Shown piece by piece: positions 44,225-54,456 of a stretch of 64,000 nucleotides of DNA (position 1 is its first letter; each line of letters begins with the position of its first letter). The notes under the pieces are model-generated. The model worked only from the letters and a program-made list of their open reading frames with translations. It ran no database searches and was not told the origin of the DNA. The DNA is taken from NCBI RefSeq assembly GCF_003634615.1, contig NZ_RBKX01000001.1, positions 2,852,001-2,916,000 of the forward strand, in the 5' to 3' direction. The translations under genes and the position numbers were made by a program. This stretch comes from Flavobacterium sp. 102. Its GTDB lineage: Bacteria > Bacteroidota > Bacteroidia > Flavobacteriales > Flavobacteriaceae.

Positions 44225-45526
44225 ATGAATAAGTTATTAACCTTTTTAGATCTTACAAAAGGAGAAGACAACAAACAATCCGTACTCGAAAATGTAAAAT
44301 CAAACATTTCATTCAGAGGTGCGAATCTTTGGATTCTTGCTTGTGCAATCGTAGTAGCATCCATTGGATTGAATGTAAATTCAACCGCTGTAATCATTGG
44401 GGCGATGCTTATTTCTCCTTTAATGGGACCAATAATCGGAGCTGGATTTGCACTTGGTATATACGACTTCGAGCTTCTAAAAAAATCATTAAAAAACTTA
44501 CTGATTGCGACTGTTGTGAGTTTGGCAGTGTCTACTATTTATTTCTATTTAAGTCCTTTTAAAGAAACGCAATCAGAACTTCTCGCCCGCACATCACCAA
44601 ATATATATGACATTTTGATTGCATTCTTCGGCGGTTTGGTCGGTGTAATTGCCATCACCCGAAAAGAAAAAGGAAATCCTATTCCCGGAGTTGCAATCGC
44701 AACCGCTTTGATGCCGCCACTTTGCACTGCAGGTTACGGCTTGGCTATAGGGAATTTTCATTTTTTTGGGGGAGCCATTTATCTATACACTATTAATTGT
44801 GTTTTCATCTGTGTGGCTACTTTTCTAATCGTTAAATTCTTGGATTATCCGCGTTTAATTCAATTTGAAAAAGCACGGGAAAAACAAATTACTTTTGTCA
44901 TTACCCTACTAACAATCATACTCCTTTTACCAAGTATATACTTTGGCTACACGCTTTTTGAGGAAAGAAAATTTGAACAAAAAGTAAATACTTTTATCCA
45001 AAATGAATTCACGGATAAAGGTTACACTATAATTTACAAAAAAACACGTTACAAATCGAATAATAGTAGTTTGGAAATTGCATTACTTTCTAAAAAATTC
45101 AACGCTCAAGAAAATGCAGAAATCAAGCAACGGTTAAACGTTTATGATTTAAAGGGTGTTCAATTTAAAATTCGTCAGGACACGACCAATTTAAAGCAAG
45201 ATATCCTTAATCAAATAAAAAATGAAAGGACCAACGTAAATGAAAAAGATGCTGTAATTGCCACATTGAGAAAAGAAATTCAAGATAATAAATTTGACAA
45301 TAAATCTCTGCTAAATGAAGCAAGAATCCTTTTCCCTTCCTTACGTGATATTTCAATTTCTAACCATCCCTTTAATGTTGATCAGGAAAAAAACAATATC
45401 GTTCCTGTAGTCATTTATTCAAGTGAAAAAGCCTTAAATAAAGATGATACCCAAAAATTAGAGCTATGGGTAAAAACAAGAATTAAAAAAAATGAGGTTG
45501 AAGTGTTTTGGAAAAATACCAAATAG
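44225..45526 (+). CDS. DUF389 family membrane protein
   Basis: 433 aa. 'VASIGLNVNSTAVIIGAMLISPLMGPI' and 'GVAIATALMPPLCTAGYGLA' are hallmark DUF389 segments; about six transmembrane helices in residues 35-240, then a cytoplasmic domain. Function of the family is not established. First clear chromosomal gene after the array. Confidence 0.88.
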   Translation: MNKLLTFLDLTKGEDNKQSVLENVKSNISFRGANLWILACAIVVASIGLNVNSTAVIIGAMLISPLMGPIIGAGFALGIYDFELLKKSLKNLLIATVVSLAVSTIYFYLSPFKETQSELLARTSPNIYDILIAFFGGLVGVIAITRKEKGNPIPGVAIATALMPPLCTAGYGLAIGNFHFFGGAIYLYTINCVFICVATFLIVKFLDYPRLIQFEKAREKQITFVITLLTIILLLPSIYFGYTLFEERKFEQKVNTFIQNEFTDKGYTIIYKKTRYKSNNSSLEIALLSKKFNAQENAEIKQRLNVYDLKGVQFKIRQDTTNLKQDILNQIKNERTNVNEKDAVIATLRKEIQDNKFDNKSLLNEARILFPSLRDISISNHPFNVDQEKNNIVPVVIYSSEKALNKDDTQKLELWVKTRIKKNEVEVFWKNTK

Positions 45527-45650
45527 TTTGTTCGTCAGTCAACTCAACCTCATTTTTGAGAAATGAATGGCTTGGATTAACCTTTTTTCATCCCCTTACC
45601 GCTTTCATTTCTCAGTAATTCAGAGGACTTAATTTTTTTTTACTAAATAG

Positions 45651-45682
45651 TATGCATGCATAATATATTTTTATTATCTTTG
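45651..45682 (+). promoter_or_regulatory. Promoter of the MarR/beta-oxidation operon with palindromic operator
   Basis: TATCTTTG at 45675-45682 is a perfect Bacteroidetes -7 element (TAnnTTTG). TATGCATGCATA at 45651-45662 is a 12-bp perfect palindrome at about the -33 position, a plausible MarR operator. The gene starts about 35 bp downstream. Confidence 0.6.
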
Positions 45683-45716
45683 AATTCAGAACGAAAACGT
45701 TTTAGCATTTTTAGGT

Positions 45717-46148
45717 ATGAAAGATAAAACTATAGATTATATACTCCGTGCTACTTGGCAAGCTGTTGCCCGTATGTACAACGAAGAAGCGTCCAAGTTT
45801 GAAGGCTCGATGGCGATAGGATTTGCACTATTGAGTATCGATAAAGAAGAAGGAACACCTTCCACTTTTATCAGTTCACGAATGGGAATGGAAGCGACAA
45901 GCTTAACCAGAACCCTAAGAACCTTGGAAGAAAAAGGACTAATCATCCGGAAGAAAAACCCACAAGACGGTCGTGGTGTGTTAATCTACTTAACCGACTT
46001 AGGCAAAGAAAAAAGAGAACTCTCCAAAAAGACCGTTCTAAAATTTAACGAAACCATCAGAAAAAACATCACCGAAGAAAAGCTACAGCATTTTATAGAA
46101 GTAGCTGATATAATCAATGACTTAATTTCAGAGAAAAAAATATTTTAA
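45717..46148 (+). CDS. MarR-family transcriptional regulator
   Basis: 143 aa. Winged helix: 'STFISSRMGMEATSLTRTLRTLEEKGLI' recognition region and the 'IRKKNPQDGRGVLIYLTDLGKEK' wing (DxR motif) are typical. Directly upstream of the beta-oxidation genes (70 bp gap), so likely represses them, with an acyl-CoA or fatty acid as signal (inference). Confidence 0.9.
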   Translation: MKDKTIDYILRATWQAVARMYNEEASKFEGSMAIGFALLSIDKEEGTPSTFISSRMGMEATSLTRTLRTLEEKGLIIRKKNPQDGRGVLIYLTDLGKEKRELSKKTVLKFNETIRKNITEEKLQHFIEVADIINDLISEKKIF

Positions 46149-46217
46149 TCCATGTTTGCTATCAGATATATTCTTGCAACTGACAACAAACAACCGATAA
46201 CAGACAACAAATAAATT

Positions 46218-48608
46218 ATGAAACGAACAATTAAAAAAGTGGCAGTCGTAGGTTCCGGAATCATGGGTTCGGGAATTGCTTGTCATTTTGCTAACATTGG
46301 TGTAGAAGTTTTACTTTTGGACATTATTCCAAATGCACTAACAGAAGCCGAAGAAAAGAAAGGATTAACGCTTGACAGTAAAGTGGTTCGCAACCGTTTG
46401 GTCAACGAACATTTGGCGAATGCTTTGAAGTCTAACCCATCGCCTATTTACAGTCAGAAGTTTGCCGGCAGAATCACTACAGGAAATACTACTGATGATA
46501 TGTCTAAGATTGCCAACTACGATTGGATTATTGAAGTTGTAGTAGAGCGTTTAGACATCAAGAAATTGGTATTCGAACAAATCGACCAATACCGCAAACC
46601 GGGAACTTTGGTGACTTCAAACACTTCAGGTATTCCTATTAAGTTTATGAGCGAAGGCCGAAGCGAGGATTTTCAAGCACACTTTTGCGGAACGCATTTC
46701 TTTAATCCGGCGCGTTATTTAAAATTATTTGAAATCATTCCGGGACCAGAAACTGCTAACGAAGTATTAGATTTCTTATTTGATTATGGTTCTAAATTTT
46801 TAGGCAAAACTTCGGTCGTGGCCAAAGATACTCCGGCGTTCATCGGAAATCGTATTGGTATATTTGGCATTCAGAGTTTATTCCATTTGGTAAAAGAAAT
46901 GGACTTAACCATCGAAGAAGTTGATAAGTTAACCGGTCCGGTAATTGGTCGCCCAAAGTCGGCCACCTTCAGAACGGTTGATGTCGTTGGTTTAGATACT
47001 TTGGTTCACGTGGCCAACGGAATATATGAAAACTGTCCAAACGACGAGGCGCACGAACTATTCAAATTACCTGACTTCATCAATAAAATGATGGAAAACA
47101 AATGGCTGGGAAGCAAAACCGGTCAGGGTTTCTATAAAAAAGTAGACAAAGACATCTTATCTTTAGATTTAAATACCTTAGAATACAGAGCCGCTAAAAA
47201 AGCATCTTTCGGTACTTTAGAACTGACCAAAACGATTGACAAACCTATCGACAGGTTCAAGGTTTTGGTAAAAGGTAAAGACAAAGCAGGCGAATTCTAC
47301 AGAAAAAACTTCTCAGCGATGTTTGCTTATGTTTCTAACAGAGTTCCCGAAATCACAGACGACTTCTACAAAATAGACGACGCAATGAAAGCAGGTTTCG
47401 GTTGGGAAAACGGACCATTCGAAATATGGGACGCTATAGGAGTTGCCAAAGGAATCGAATTAATGCAAGCCGAAGGCTATCAACCGGCCGCTTGGGTAAA
47501 TGAAATGTTTGCTTCAGGCAGTACAAGCTTCTACACAGTTAAAGAAGGCGCAACTTATTATTATAACATACAAACTAAGTCACAAACCAAAGTACCGGGA
47601 CAAGACAGTTTCATTATTCTAAACAACATCCGCGAAAGCAAGAAAGTTTGGAGCAACAGCGGTGCTGTAATTCACGACTTAGGTGACGGCATCTTAAACC
47701 TTGAATTCCAATCGAAAATGAATACCATCGGTGGTGACGTTTTAGTCGGAATCAACAAAGCTATCGACTTAGCCGAAAAACAATACAACGGATTAGTAAT
47801 AGGAAACCAAGGTGCCAATTTCTCTGTCGGAGCCAATATCGGAATGATTTTCATGATGGCAGTCGAACAAGAATATGACGAACTAAATATGGCCATCAAA
47901 ATGTTCCAAGACACGATGATGCGTTGTCGCTACTCTTCTATTCCGGTAATCGTTGCGCCACACGGCATGACACTTGGCGGCGGTTGTGAAATGAGTATGC
48001 ACGCTGATAAAGTGGTTGCTGCGGCAGAAACTTATATTGGTTTGGTAGAATTTGGTGTCGGTGTAATTCCCGGCGGTGGTGGTTCTAAAGAAATGACTTT
48101 GCGTGCATCCGACCTATTCCGTAAAAACGACGTTGAATTAAATACACTACAAGAATATTTCCTAACAGTCGCAATGGCAAAAGTAGCTACATCAGCTTAC
48201 GAAGCCTTTGATATGGGCGTATTACAAAAAGGAAAAGACGTCGTTGTAGTCAACAAAGACCGTCAAATAGCCGAAGCCAAGAAACATGCATTGTTAATGG
48301 CAGAAGCCGGTTACACACAACCAATTCAAAGAACCGATGTAAAAGTTTTGGGCAAACAAGCCTTAGGAATGTTCTTAGTTGGAACAGACCAAATGGTAGC
48401 CGGAAAATACATTTCGGAACACGATCAAAAAATTGCAAACAAACTGGCTTACGTAATGGCCGGTGGCGATTTGTCTGAACCAACTTTGGTAAGCGAACAG
48501 TACTTATTGGATATTGAAAGAGAAGCCTTCTTATCACTTTGTACTGAAAGAAAAACATTGGAAAGAATTCAGTTTATGTTAACTAAAGGAAAACCGTTGA
48601 GAAATTAG
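46218..48608 (+). CDS. 3-hydroxyacyl-CoA dehydrogenase / enoyl-CoA hydratase
   Basis: 796 aa. N-terminal Rossmann motif G12-S-G-I-M-G-S-G, two HCDH domains to about residue 440, crotonase fold from about 480 ('GANFSVGANIG' oxyanion region, 'LGGGCEMSMHAD', 'GVIPGGGGSKEM'). Order (dehydrogenase first, hydratase last) is the FadN-type arrangement. Catalyses hydration and NAD-dependent oxidation steps of fatty acid beta-oxidation; works with the adjacent thiolase and acyl-CoA dehydrogenase. Confidence 0.93.
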   Translation: MKRTIKKVAVVGSGIMGSGIACHFANIGVEVLLLDIIPNALTEAEEKKGLTLDSKVVRNRLVNEHLANALKSNPSPIYSQKFAGRITTGNTTDDMSKIANYDWIIEVVVERLDIKKLVFEQIDQYRKPGTLVTSNTSGIPIKFMSEGRSEDFQAHFCGTHFFNPARYLKLFEIIPGPETANEVLDFLFDYGSKFLGKTSVVAKDTPAFIGNRIGIFGIQSLFHLVKEMDLTIEEVDKLTGPVIGRPKSATFRTVDVVGLDTLVHVANGIYENCPNDEAHELFKLPDFINKMMENKWLGSKTGQGFYKKVDKDILSLDLNTLEYRAAKKASFGTLELTKTIDKPIDRFKVLVKGKDKAGEFYRKNFSAMFAYVSNRVPEITDDFYKIDDAMKAGFGWENGPFEIWDAIGVAKGIELMQAEGYQPAAWVNEMFASGSTSFYTVKEGATYYYNIQTKSQTKVPGQDSFIILNNIRESKKVWSNSGAVIHDLGDGILNLEFQSKMNTIGGDVLVGINKAIDLAEKQYNGLVIGNQGANFSVGANIGMIFMMAVEQEYDELNMAIKMFQDTMMRCRYSSIPVIVAPHGMTLGGGCEMSMHADKVVAAAETYIGLVEFGVGVIPGGGGSKEMTLRASDLFRKNDVELNTLQEYFLTVAMAKVATSAYEAFDMGVLQKGKDVVVVNKDRQIAEAKKHALLMAEAGYTQPIQRTDVKVLGKQALGMFLVGTDQMVAGKYISEHDQKIANKLAYVMAGGDLSEPTLVSEQYLLDIEREAFLSLCTERKTLERIQFMLTKGKPLRN

Positions 48609-48690
48609 ATAATAGATAATAGACGAAAAGAAAATAGACAAAAAGTCTATCATCTATAATCTCTTTGTCTATCATCTCAAAACAAAAAAT

Positions 48691-49872
48691 ATGAAAACAG
48701 CATATATAGTAAAAGCATACAGAACCGCCGTCGGAAAAGCACCTAAAGGAGTTTACAGATTCAAACGCCCTGACGAACTAGCCGCCGAAACCATTCAATT
48801 CATGATGAATGAACTGCCTGATTTCGACAAAACAAGAATTGACGACGTCATGGTCGGAAACGCCATGCCCGAAGCTGAACAAGGATTAAACGTAGCGCGT
48901 TTGATTTCGTTAATGGGATTAAAAGTAACCGATGTACCGGGTGTAACCGTGAACCGTTATTGTGCTTCCGGAATTGAAACCATTGCCATGGCGACTTCTA
49001 AAATACAAAGTGGTATGGCAGATTGTATCATCGCCGGTGGTGCCGAAAGCATGAGTTTTATCCCAATGGGCGGTTACAAACCAACGCCTGATTATGCAGT
49101 AGCCAAAGAAGGCAACGAAGATTATTACTGGGGAATGGGTTTAACAGCAGAAGCGGTAGCCAAACAATTCAACGTATCTCGTGAAGACCAAGATGAATTT
49201 GCACTTAATTCACATTTAAAAGCCATCAAAGCGCAAGCCGAAGGCAAATTCGATAAACAAATTGTTCCCATTACTATCGAACAAACCTTTATCAATGAAA
49301 ATGGTAAAAAAGAGACCAAGTCCTACACCGTAACCAAAGACGAAGGACCAAGAGCCGATACGAATGCAGCTGCTTTAAGTAAATTGCGCCCTGTTTTCGC
49401 CGCTGATGGTAGTGTAACTGCCGGTAACTCTTCACAAATGAGTGACGGAGCGGCTTTTGTCTTAATCATGAGCGAAGAAATGGTAAAAGAATTAAACCTG
49501 ACTCCTATCGCTCGCATGGTAAGTTATGCCGCAGCCGGTGTAGAACCAAGAATCATGGGAATCGGTCCGGTGAAAGCCATCCCGAAAGCTTTAAAACAAG
49601 CAGGTTTGACTTTAAACGACATCAATTTAATTGAGTTAAACGAAGCTTTTGCTTCTCAAGCCTTAGCAGTTACTCGCGAATTGGGCATCAATCCTGATAT
49701 CGTAAATGTAAACGGTGGCGCCATTGCTTTGGGACATCCACTAGGTTGTACAGGGGCAAAATTATCTGTACAATTATTTGACGAAATGAAACGCCGAGGT
49801 GATAAATACGGAATCGTATCAATGTGTGTCGGAACCGGACAAGGTGCCGCAGGCGTTTATGAATTATTATAA
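48691..49872 (+). CDS. Acetyl-CoA acyltransferase (3-ketoacyl-CoA thiolase)
   Basis: 393 aa, family-typical length. Nucleophile C91 in NRYCASGIE, 'NGGAIALGHPLGCTGAK' with the His, and C-terminal 'CVGTGQGAAG' with the second Cys. Final thiolytic step of beta-oxidation. The 80-bp gap upstream contains TAGATAATAGA/TCTATCATC inverted words. Confidence 0.95.
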   Translation: MKTAYIVKAYRTAVGKAPKGVYRFKRPDELAAETIQFMMNELPDFDKTRIDDVMVGNAMPEAEQGLNVARLISLMGLKVTDVPGVTVNRYCASGIETIAMATSKIQSGMADCIIAGGAESMSFIPMGGYKPTPDYAVAKEGNEDYYWGMGLTAEAVAKQFNVSREDQDEFALNSHLKAIKAQAEGKFDKQIVPITIEQTFINENGKKETKSYTVTKDEGPRADTNAAALSKLRPVFAADGSVTAGNSSQMSDGAAFVLIMSEEMVKELNLTPIARMVSYAAAGVEPRIMGIGPVKAIPKALKQAGLTLNDINLIELNEAFASQALAVTRELGINPDIVNVNGGAIALGHPLGCTGAKLSVQLFDEMKRRGDKYGIVSMCVGTGQGAAGVYELL

Positions 49873-49896
49873 TCAACAATCTAAAAAAATAAAAAA

Positions 49897-51687
49897 ATGA
49901 GCGATATCACTCGTGGAGGTCAATTCCTCGTAAAAGAAACCAAATGCGAAGACATCTTCACTCCTGAAGATTTCTCAGAAGAACAAATTATGATGCGCGA
50001 TTCTGTTAAAGAATTCGTCGACAAAGAAATTTGGCCTAACAAAGACCGTTTCGAAAAGAAAGACTATGCCTTTACCGAAGAAGTAATGCGCAAAGCCGGA
50101 GAAATGGGATTTCTAAGTGTTGCTGTTCCGGAAGCATATGGCGGAATGGGAATGGGATTCGTAGATACGTGTCTCGTTTGCGACTATATTTCGGGCGCAA
50201 CCGGTTCGTTTTCTACAGCCTTTGGAGCACATACCGGAATCGGAACGATGCCGATTACTTTGTACGGAACCGAAGAGCAAAAGCAAAAATACGTCCCTAA
50301 ATTAGCTTCCGGCGAATGGTTTGGCGCGTACTGTTTGACCGAACCGGGCGCTGGATCTGATGCTAACTCCGGAAAAACAAAAGCAGTTTTATCTACTGAC
50401 GGAAAACATTACAATATTACCGGACAAAAAATGTGGATTTCGAACGCAGGTTTTTGTTCCGTATTTATTGTTTTCGCCCGTATTGAAGATGACAAAAACA
50501 TTACCGGCTTCATCGTAGAAAACGATCCAAGCAACGGAATCACGATGAATGAAGAAGAACACAAACTCGGCATTCGCGCCTCTTCTACTCGTCAAGTTTT
50601 CTTTGCTGATACTAAAGTTCCGATTGAAAATATGTTGGCCGGACGTGGCGAAGGTTTTAAAATTGCAATGAATGCGTTAAATGTTGGTCGTATCAAATTG
50701 GCTGCCGCTTGCTTAGATGCCCAACGCCGAGTGACATCGAATGCAATTAATTATGCCAATGAAAGAATCCAATTCAATACACCAATCTCCAGTTTTGGTG
50801 CCATTCGCTATAAATTAGCGGAAATGGCGACTTCCGCTTATGCCGGAGAAAGTGCTACCTATCGCGCTGCGAAAGACATTGAGAACAGAATCAAATTACG
50901 TGAAGCCGAAGGTGCAACACACCAAGAAGCCGAATTAAAAGGCGTTGAAGAATTTGCTATCGAATGTTCTATTCTAAAAGTAGCCGTTTCAGAAGACGTA
51001 CAAAATGCAGCAGATGAAGGCATCCAAATCTATGGCGGAATGGGATTCTCTGAAGACACACCGATGGAAAGTGCTTGGCGTGATGCTCGTATCGCTCGTA
51101 TTTACGAAGGAACGAATGAAATCAACAGAATGTTGTCAGTCGGCATGTTAATCAAAAAAGCCATGAAAGGCCATGTTGATTTATTAGGACCGGCGATGAA
51201 AGTACAAGAAGAATTAATGGGTATTCCATCATTTGACACACCTGACTATTCTGAATTATTTTCAGAAGAAAAAGAGATGGTGGCCAAATTGAAAAAAGCT
51301 TTCTTAATGGTAGCTGGTGCTGCGGTTCAAAAATATGGAATGGATTTAGACGCACACCAACAATTATTAATGGCTGCTGCCGATATGTTAATTGAAATCT
51401 ATGTTGCGGAAAGTACGATTTTAAGAACAGAAAAATTGGCCAAGAAAGAAGGAGAATCAAAAGTAACGGAGCAAATCGCGATGGCTAAGCTATACTTATA
51501 CAAAGCAGTAGACGTTGTGACCCAAAAAGGAAAAGAAAGTATTATCTCTTTTGCTGAAGGAGACGAACAACGCATGATGCTAATGGGATTACGCCGATTT
51601 ACCAAATACACCAACATGCCAAACATCGTTGGATTAAGAGAAACTATTACCACCAAGTTAGTGGCGGAAAATAGCTATTGTTTCTAA
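49897..51687 (+). CDS. Acyl-CoA dehydrogenase
   Basis: 596 aa (long form with a C-terminal extension of about 180 residues). 'YCLTEPGAGSDANS' and 'MWISNAGF' FAD-binding segments, 'QIYGGMGFSEDTPMESAWRDARIARIYEGTNEI' with the catalytic-region signature. First oxidation step of beta-oxidation. 24 bp after the thiolase, last gene before the terminator. Confidence 0.95.
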   Translation: MSDITRGGQFLVKETKCEDIFTPEDFSEEQIMMRDSVKEFVDKEIWPNKDRFEKKDYAFTEEVMRKAGEMGFLSVAVPEAYGGMGMGFVDTCLVCDYISGATGSFSTAFGAHTGIGTMPITLYGTEEQKQKYVPKLASGEWFGAYCLTEPGAGSDANSGKTKAVLSTDGKHYNITGQKMWISNAGFCSVFIVFARIEDDKNITGFIVENDPSNGITMNEEEHKLGIRASSTRQVFFADTKVPIENMLAGRGEGFKIAMNALNVGRIKLAAACLDAQRRVTSNAINYANERIQFNTPISSFGAIRYKLAEMATSAYAGESATYRAAKDIENRIKLREAEGATHQEAELKGVEEFAIECSILKVAVSEDVQNAADEGIQIYGGMGFSEDTPMESAWRDARIARIYEGTNEINRMLSVGMLIKKAMKGHVDLLGPAMKVQEELMGIPSFDTPDYSELFSEEKEMVAKLKKAFLMVAGAAVQKYGMDLDAHQQLLMAAADMLIEIYVAESTILRTEKLAKKEGESKVTEQIAMAKLYLYKAVDVVTQKGKESIISFAEGDEQRMMLMGLRRFTKYTNMPNIVGLRETITTKLVAENSYCF

Positions 51688-51714
51688 ATTTTAGTTACGT
51701 TAATTGTTTTAAAA

Positions 51715-51746
51715 GACCATCTGTGATATTCAGATGGTTTTTTTTT
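51715..51746 (+). terminator. Rho-independent terminator after acyl-CoA dehydrogenase
   Basis: Stem CCATCTG (51717-51723) with CAGATGG (51731-51737), 7-nt loop, followed by nine T. Confidence 0.85.
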
Positions 51747-51942
51747 GAGTGTCAAACAAAATCCTAAAATAGCCGTTGAAGAATCTAAAGAAATAACCAA
51801 TACTTTTGAAAAAATAGTAATTTAGCTTAACTGTATTTACATATTCTATAAGCAAGAAAGGTAAAGGACTTTTAGATTGCAGAAGTAGAAAACTAAAAAA
51901 TGATAGTCTTTTAGAAATGATAAAAAAAACACTAAAAATAAC

Positions 51943-52512
51943 ATGTCAATGGAAGATAAAAAACAGTTGTCACCGGAACAGCGTAATGAACTACTCAACA
52001 CTTTAAAAAATCGTTTTGAGAAAAACAGTAACCGCCATCCAAATTTGGATTGGGCTAAAATACAAGCCAAACTAGAAGCGAATCCTCAAAAACTATGGTC
52101 GCTCAATGAAATGGAAAAAACTGAAGGTGAACCGGATGTCATTGGTTACGATCAAAAAACTGATGAATATCATTTTTATGATTGCTCAGCCGAAAGTCCA
52201 AAAGGACGAAGAAGTCTATGCTATGACCGACAAGCATTAGACTCAAGAAAAGAACACAAACCGCAAAACAGCGTTATTGATGTTGTAACTGCCATGGGTA
52301 TTGAACTTTTAACAGAAGAACAATACAGAGCATTACAGCAATTTGGGAACTTCGACACCAAAACATCAAGCTGGATAAAAACACCGGACGAAATTAGAAA
52401 ACTCGGTGGCGCACTTTTCTGTGATTATCGTTATGGAAATGTCTTTGTGTACCACAACGGTGCCGAATCTTACTATGCTGTGCGAGCATTTCGTGGCATG
52501 CTAAAGATTTAA
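51943..52512 (+). CDS. DUF4256 family protein
   Basis: 189 aa, soluble. 'FYDCSAESPKGRRSLCYDRQALDSRKEHKP', 'GIELLTEEQYR', 'FDTKTSSWIKTP' and 'RYGNVFVYHNGAESYYA' match the family along its length. Function unknown. Confidence 0.88.
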   Translation: MSMEDKKQLSPEQRNELLNTLKNRFEKNSNRHPNLDWAKIQAKLEANPQKLWSLNEMEKTEGEPDVIGYDQKTDEYHFYDCSAESPKGRRSLCYDRQALDSRKEHKPQNSVIDVVTAMGIELLTEEQYRALQQFGNFDTKTSSWIKTPDEIRKLGGALFCDYRYGNVFVYHNGAESYYAVRAFRGMLKI

Positions 52513-52577
52513 ATTCTTTTGTCCAAATAATACAAAACCATTTATTTTCCTATCTTCGATTCCTAAACCAATAAGTT

Positions 52578-53225
52578 ATGCCATTCACCACCGCCATTTC
52601 ACCTGAAAGAACTCCATTTGCCAAAAACCCATGGTTGTGGGCGTTTCTGGGCATATTTACCATCATTTGGACAAGCACATTAATAGGCACAAACGACATG
52701 AATAATTGGCTGCTCGAAAATACTTTGACAGTTATTTTCTTCTTGTTTTTAATTTTCACTTATAAAAAATACCAGTTCAGCGATTTAACTTATCTGCTGA
52801 TTTGTGTTTACATGTGTTTGCACGTTTATGGCGCCAAATATACTTATGCCGAAAACCCTTTTGGCTATTGGCTCAAAGATTATATGGTTTGGGAGCGCAA
52901 TCACTACGACCGAATTGTGCATTTCAGTTTCGGATTTTTATTGGCTTACCCCATGAGGGAATTGTTTCTAAAATGGATAAAATACCCAACAATAGTCGCA
53001 TGGGTTTTACCAATCGAAATCACTTTGTCCATAAGCGGTTTCTACGAATTGATTGAATGGGCTGTAGCCGATATTTTCTTTCCGGCGCAAGGTGTTGCTT
53101 ATTTAGGAACGCAAGGCGATATTTGGGATGCCCAAAAAGACATTTTTCTAGCCTTTTTAGGAGCCATTTTAGCCACAACAATAGTTTCCTTAGTCAAACG
53201 CTTTTTCAAAATTCATGAAAGCTAA
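52578..53225 (+). CDS. DUF2238 (YjdF-like) membrane protein
   Basis: 215 aa, about six helices; 'HVYGAKYTYAENPFG', 'RNHYDRIVHFSFGFLLAYP', 'FYELIEWAV' and 'GTQGDIWDAQKDIFLAFLGA' are the conserved segments. Role unknown. Its 3' end overlaps the next start by 11 bp. Confidence 0.9.
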   Translation: MPFTTAISPERTPFAKNPWLWAFLGIFTIIWTSTLIGTNDMNNWLLENTLTVIFFLFLIFTYKKYQFSDLTYLLICVYMCLHVYGAKYTYAENPFGYWLKDYMVWERNHYDRIVHFSFGFLLAYPMRELFLKWIKYPTIVAWVLPIEITLSISGFYELIEWAVADIFFPAQGVAYLGTQGDIWDAQKDIFLAFLGAILATTIVSLVKRFFKIHES

Positions 53226-53712
53226 TGCGCCTATTTCGTTTAGTGCCAAAATAGAAATTATTGGTATCAACCCATTCGTGTATTTGCCCGAAGAAGTGTT
53301 ACTAGTTGTTTTGGGTCAAGCCCAAAAAGACAAAGGCAAAATACCGGTAACCATATCCATTGACGGACATCCATTTCTTCAAACTTTAGTCAAATATAGC
53401 GGACATTGGCGATTGTACTTAAACACACCTATGCGAAAAGCCACTGGAAAAGAATTGGGCGATACTGCCCTATTTACCATTGCTTTTGATCCAAAGCCAA
53501 GAGAAATAACCATACATCCTAAATTGGCAAAAGCTTTAGAAAACAATACAGAAGCCAAAGGCAAATTCGATAATTTACCTGCTTCACGCCGATTGGAAAT
53601 TGTCAAGTACATTTCTTTCCTGAAAACCGAAGAAAGCATCGATAGAAATGTAACAAAAGCCATTAATTTTTTATTAGAAAAAGAGCATTTTATCGGCAGA
53701 GACAAACCTTAG
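53215..53712 (+). CDS. DUF1905/YdeI-OmpD-associated protein
   Basis: 165 aa. N-terminal DUF1905 beta barrel ('FSAKIEIIGINPFVYLPEEV') and C-terminal helical YdeI domain ('ASRRLEIVKYISFLKTEESIDRNVTKAINFL'). Usually of unknown function, associated with envelope stress or antimicrobial-peptide tolerance in some bacteria. Confidence 0.85.
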   Translation: MKANAPISFSAKIEIIGINPFVYLPEEVLLVVLGQAQKDKGKIPVTISIDGHPFLQTLVKYSGHWRLYLNTPMRKATGKELGDTALFTIAFDPKPREITIHPKLAKALENNTEAKGKFDNLPASRRLEIVKYISFLKTEESIDRNVTKAINFLLEKEHFIGRDKP

Positions 53713-53811
53713 TCTAAAATTCAAGAATTATCATTTTCAAGCTCATAAATTTAACTTCGATTCAAAAAAATAACAAAAAATAGCTTTAATTTGTAGTAAA
53801 CAAACAACAAC

Positions 53812-54417
53812 ATGCTATTTGATCCTAACGAGCTCGAGTATTCGGCTGTTTACAAACTACTAACCGGTGCCATTATCCCAAGACCTATCGGCTGGATTTC
53901 TTCAGTAAGCGAAGACGGAATCAACAATTTAGCGCCTTTTTCCTATTTCAATGCTGTTGGTGATGATCCGCCAACCGTGATGTTTTCTACCGGAAGAGGC
54001 AACAATACTAATAAAGATACTTTAAATAATGTGCTGGCCACCAAACAATTTGTGGTAAACATGGTCACCGAAGAGTTGGCTGAACAAATGAATACCACTG
54101 CACAATCAGTTCCACACGATGTGGACGAATTTGAATTAGCAGGTGTTACACCAATCGCATCAGTCAAAGTAAAACCAATGCGCGTTAAAGAAAGTCCAAT
54201 TACTTTCGAATGCGAATTGGTACATCATTATTTTTTGGAAGACCACAAACACGGCGGTGCTTGTATCGTTATCGGCAGGATCGTAATGATGCATTTCAAT
54301 GACGAAGTATTATTAGAAAATCATAAAATCAATTTAGAAACCTACAAACCAATTTCGCGATTAGCAGGTTCTAATTATGCCAAATTAGGAGAATTATTTT
54401 CGATTAAAAGAGGTTAA
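53812..54417 (+). CDS. Flavin reductase-like FMN-binding split-barrel protein
   Basis: 201 aa. 'IIPRPIGWISSVSEDGINNLAPFSYFNAVGDDPPTVMFS' is the standard flavin-reductase domain start. May supply reduced flavin or act as an oxidoreductase in the aromatic pathway that follows; it is the first gene of that cluster (40 bp before the monooxygenase). Confidence 0.88.
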   Translation: MLFDPNELEYSAVYKLLTGAIIPRPIGWISSVSEDGINNLAPFSYFNAVGDDPPTVMFSTGRGNNTNKDTLNNVLATKQFVVNMVTEELAEQMNTTAQSVPHDVDEFELAGVTPIASVKVKPMRVKESPITFECELVHHYFLEDHKHGGACIVIGRIVMMHFNDEVLLENHKINLETYKPISRLAGSNYAKLGELFSIKRG

Positions 54418-54456
54418 AAAAACCTCAGAACCTTAGAAACTTAGAATCTCAAAAAA

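Noticed and set aside
45558..45613. Inverted repeat GAGAAATGAA/TTCATTTCTC after the DUF389 gene as a terminator
   Set aside because: 36-nt loop and no T-tract; may be chance.
48250..48558. Reverse-strand frames in the catabolic genes
   Set aside because: Shadows of well-supported genes with family-typical motifs on the forward strand.
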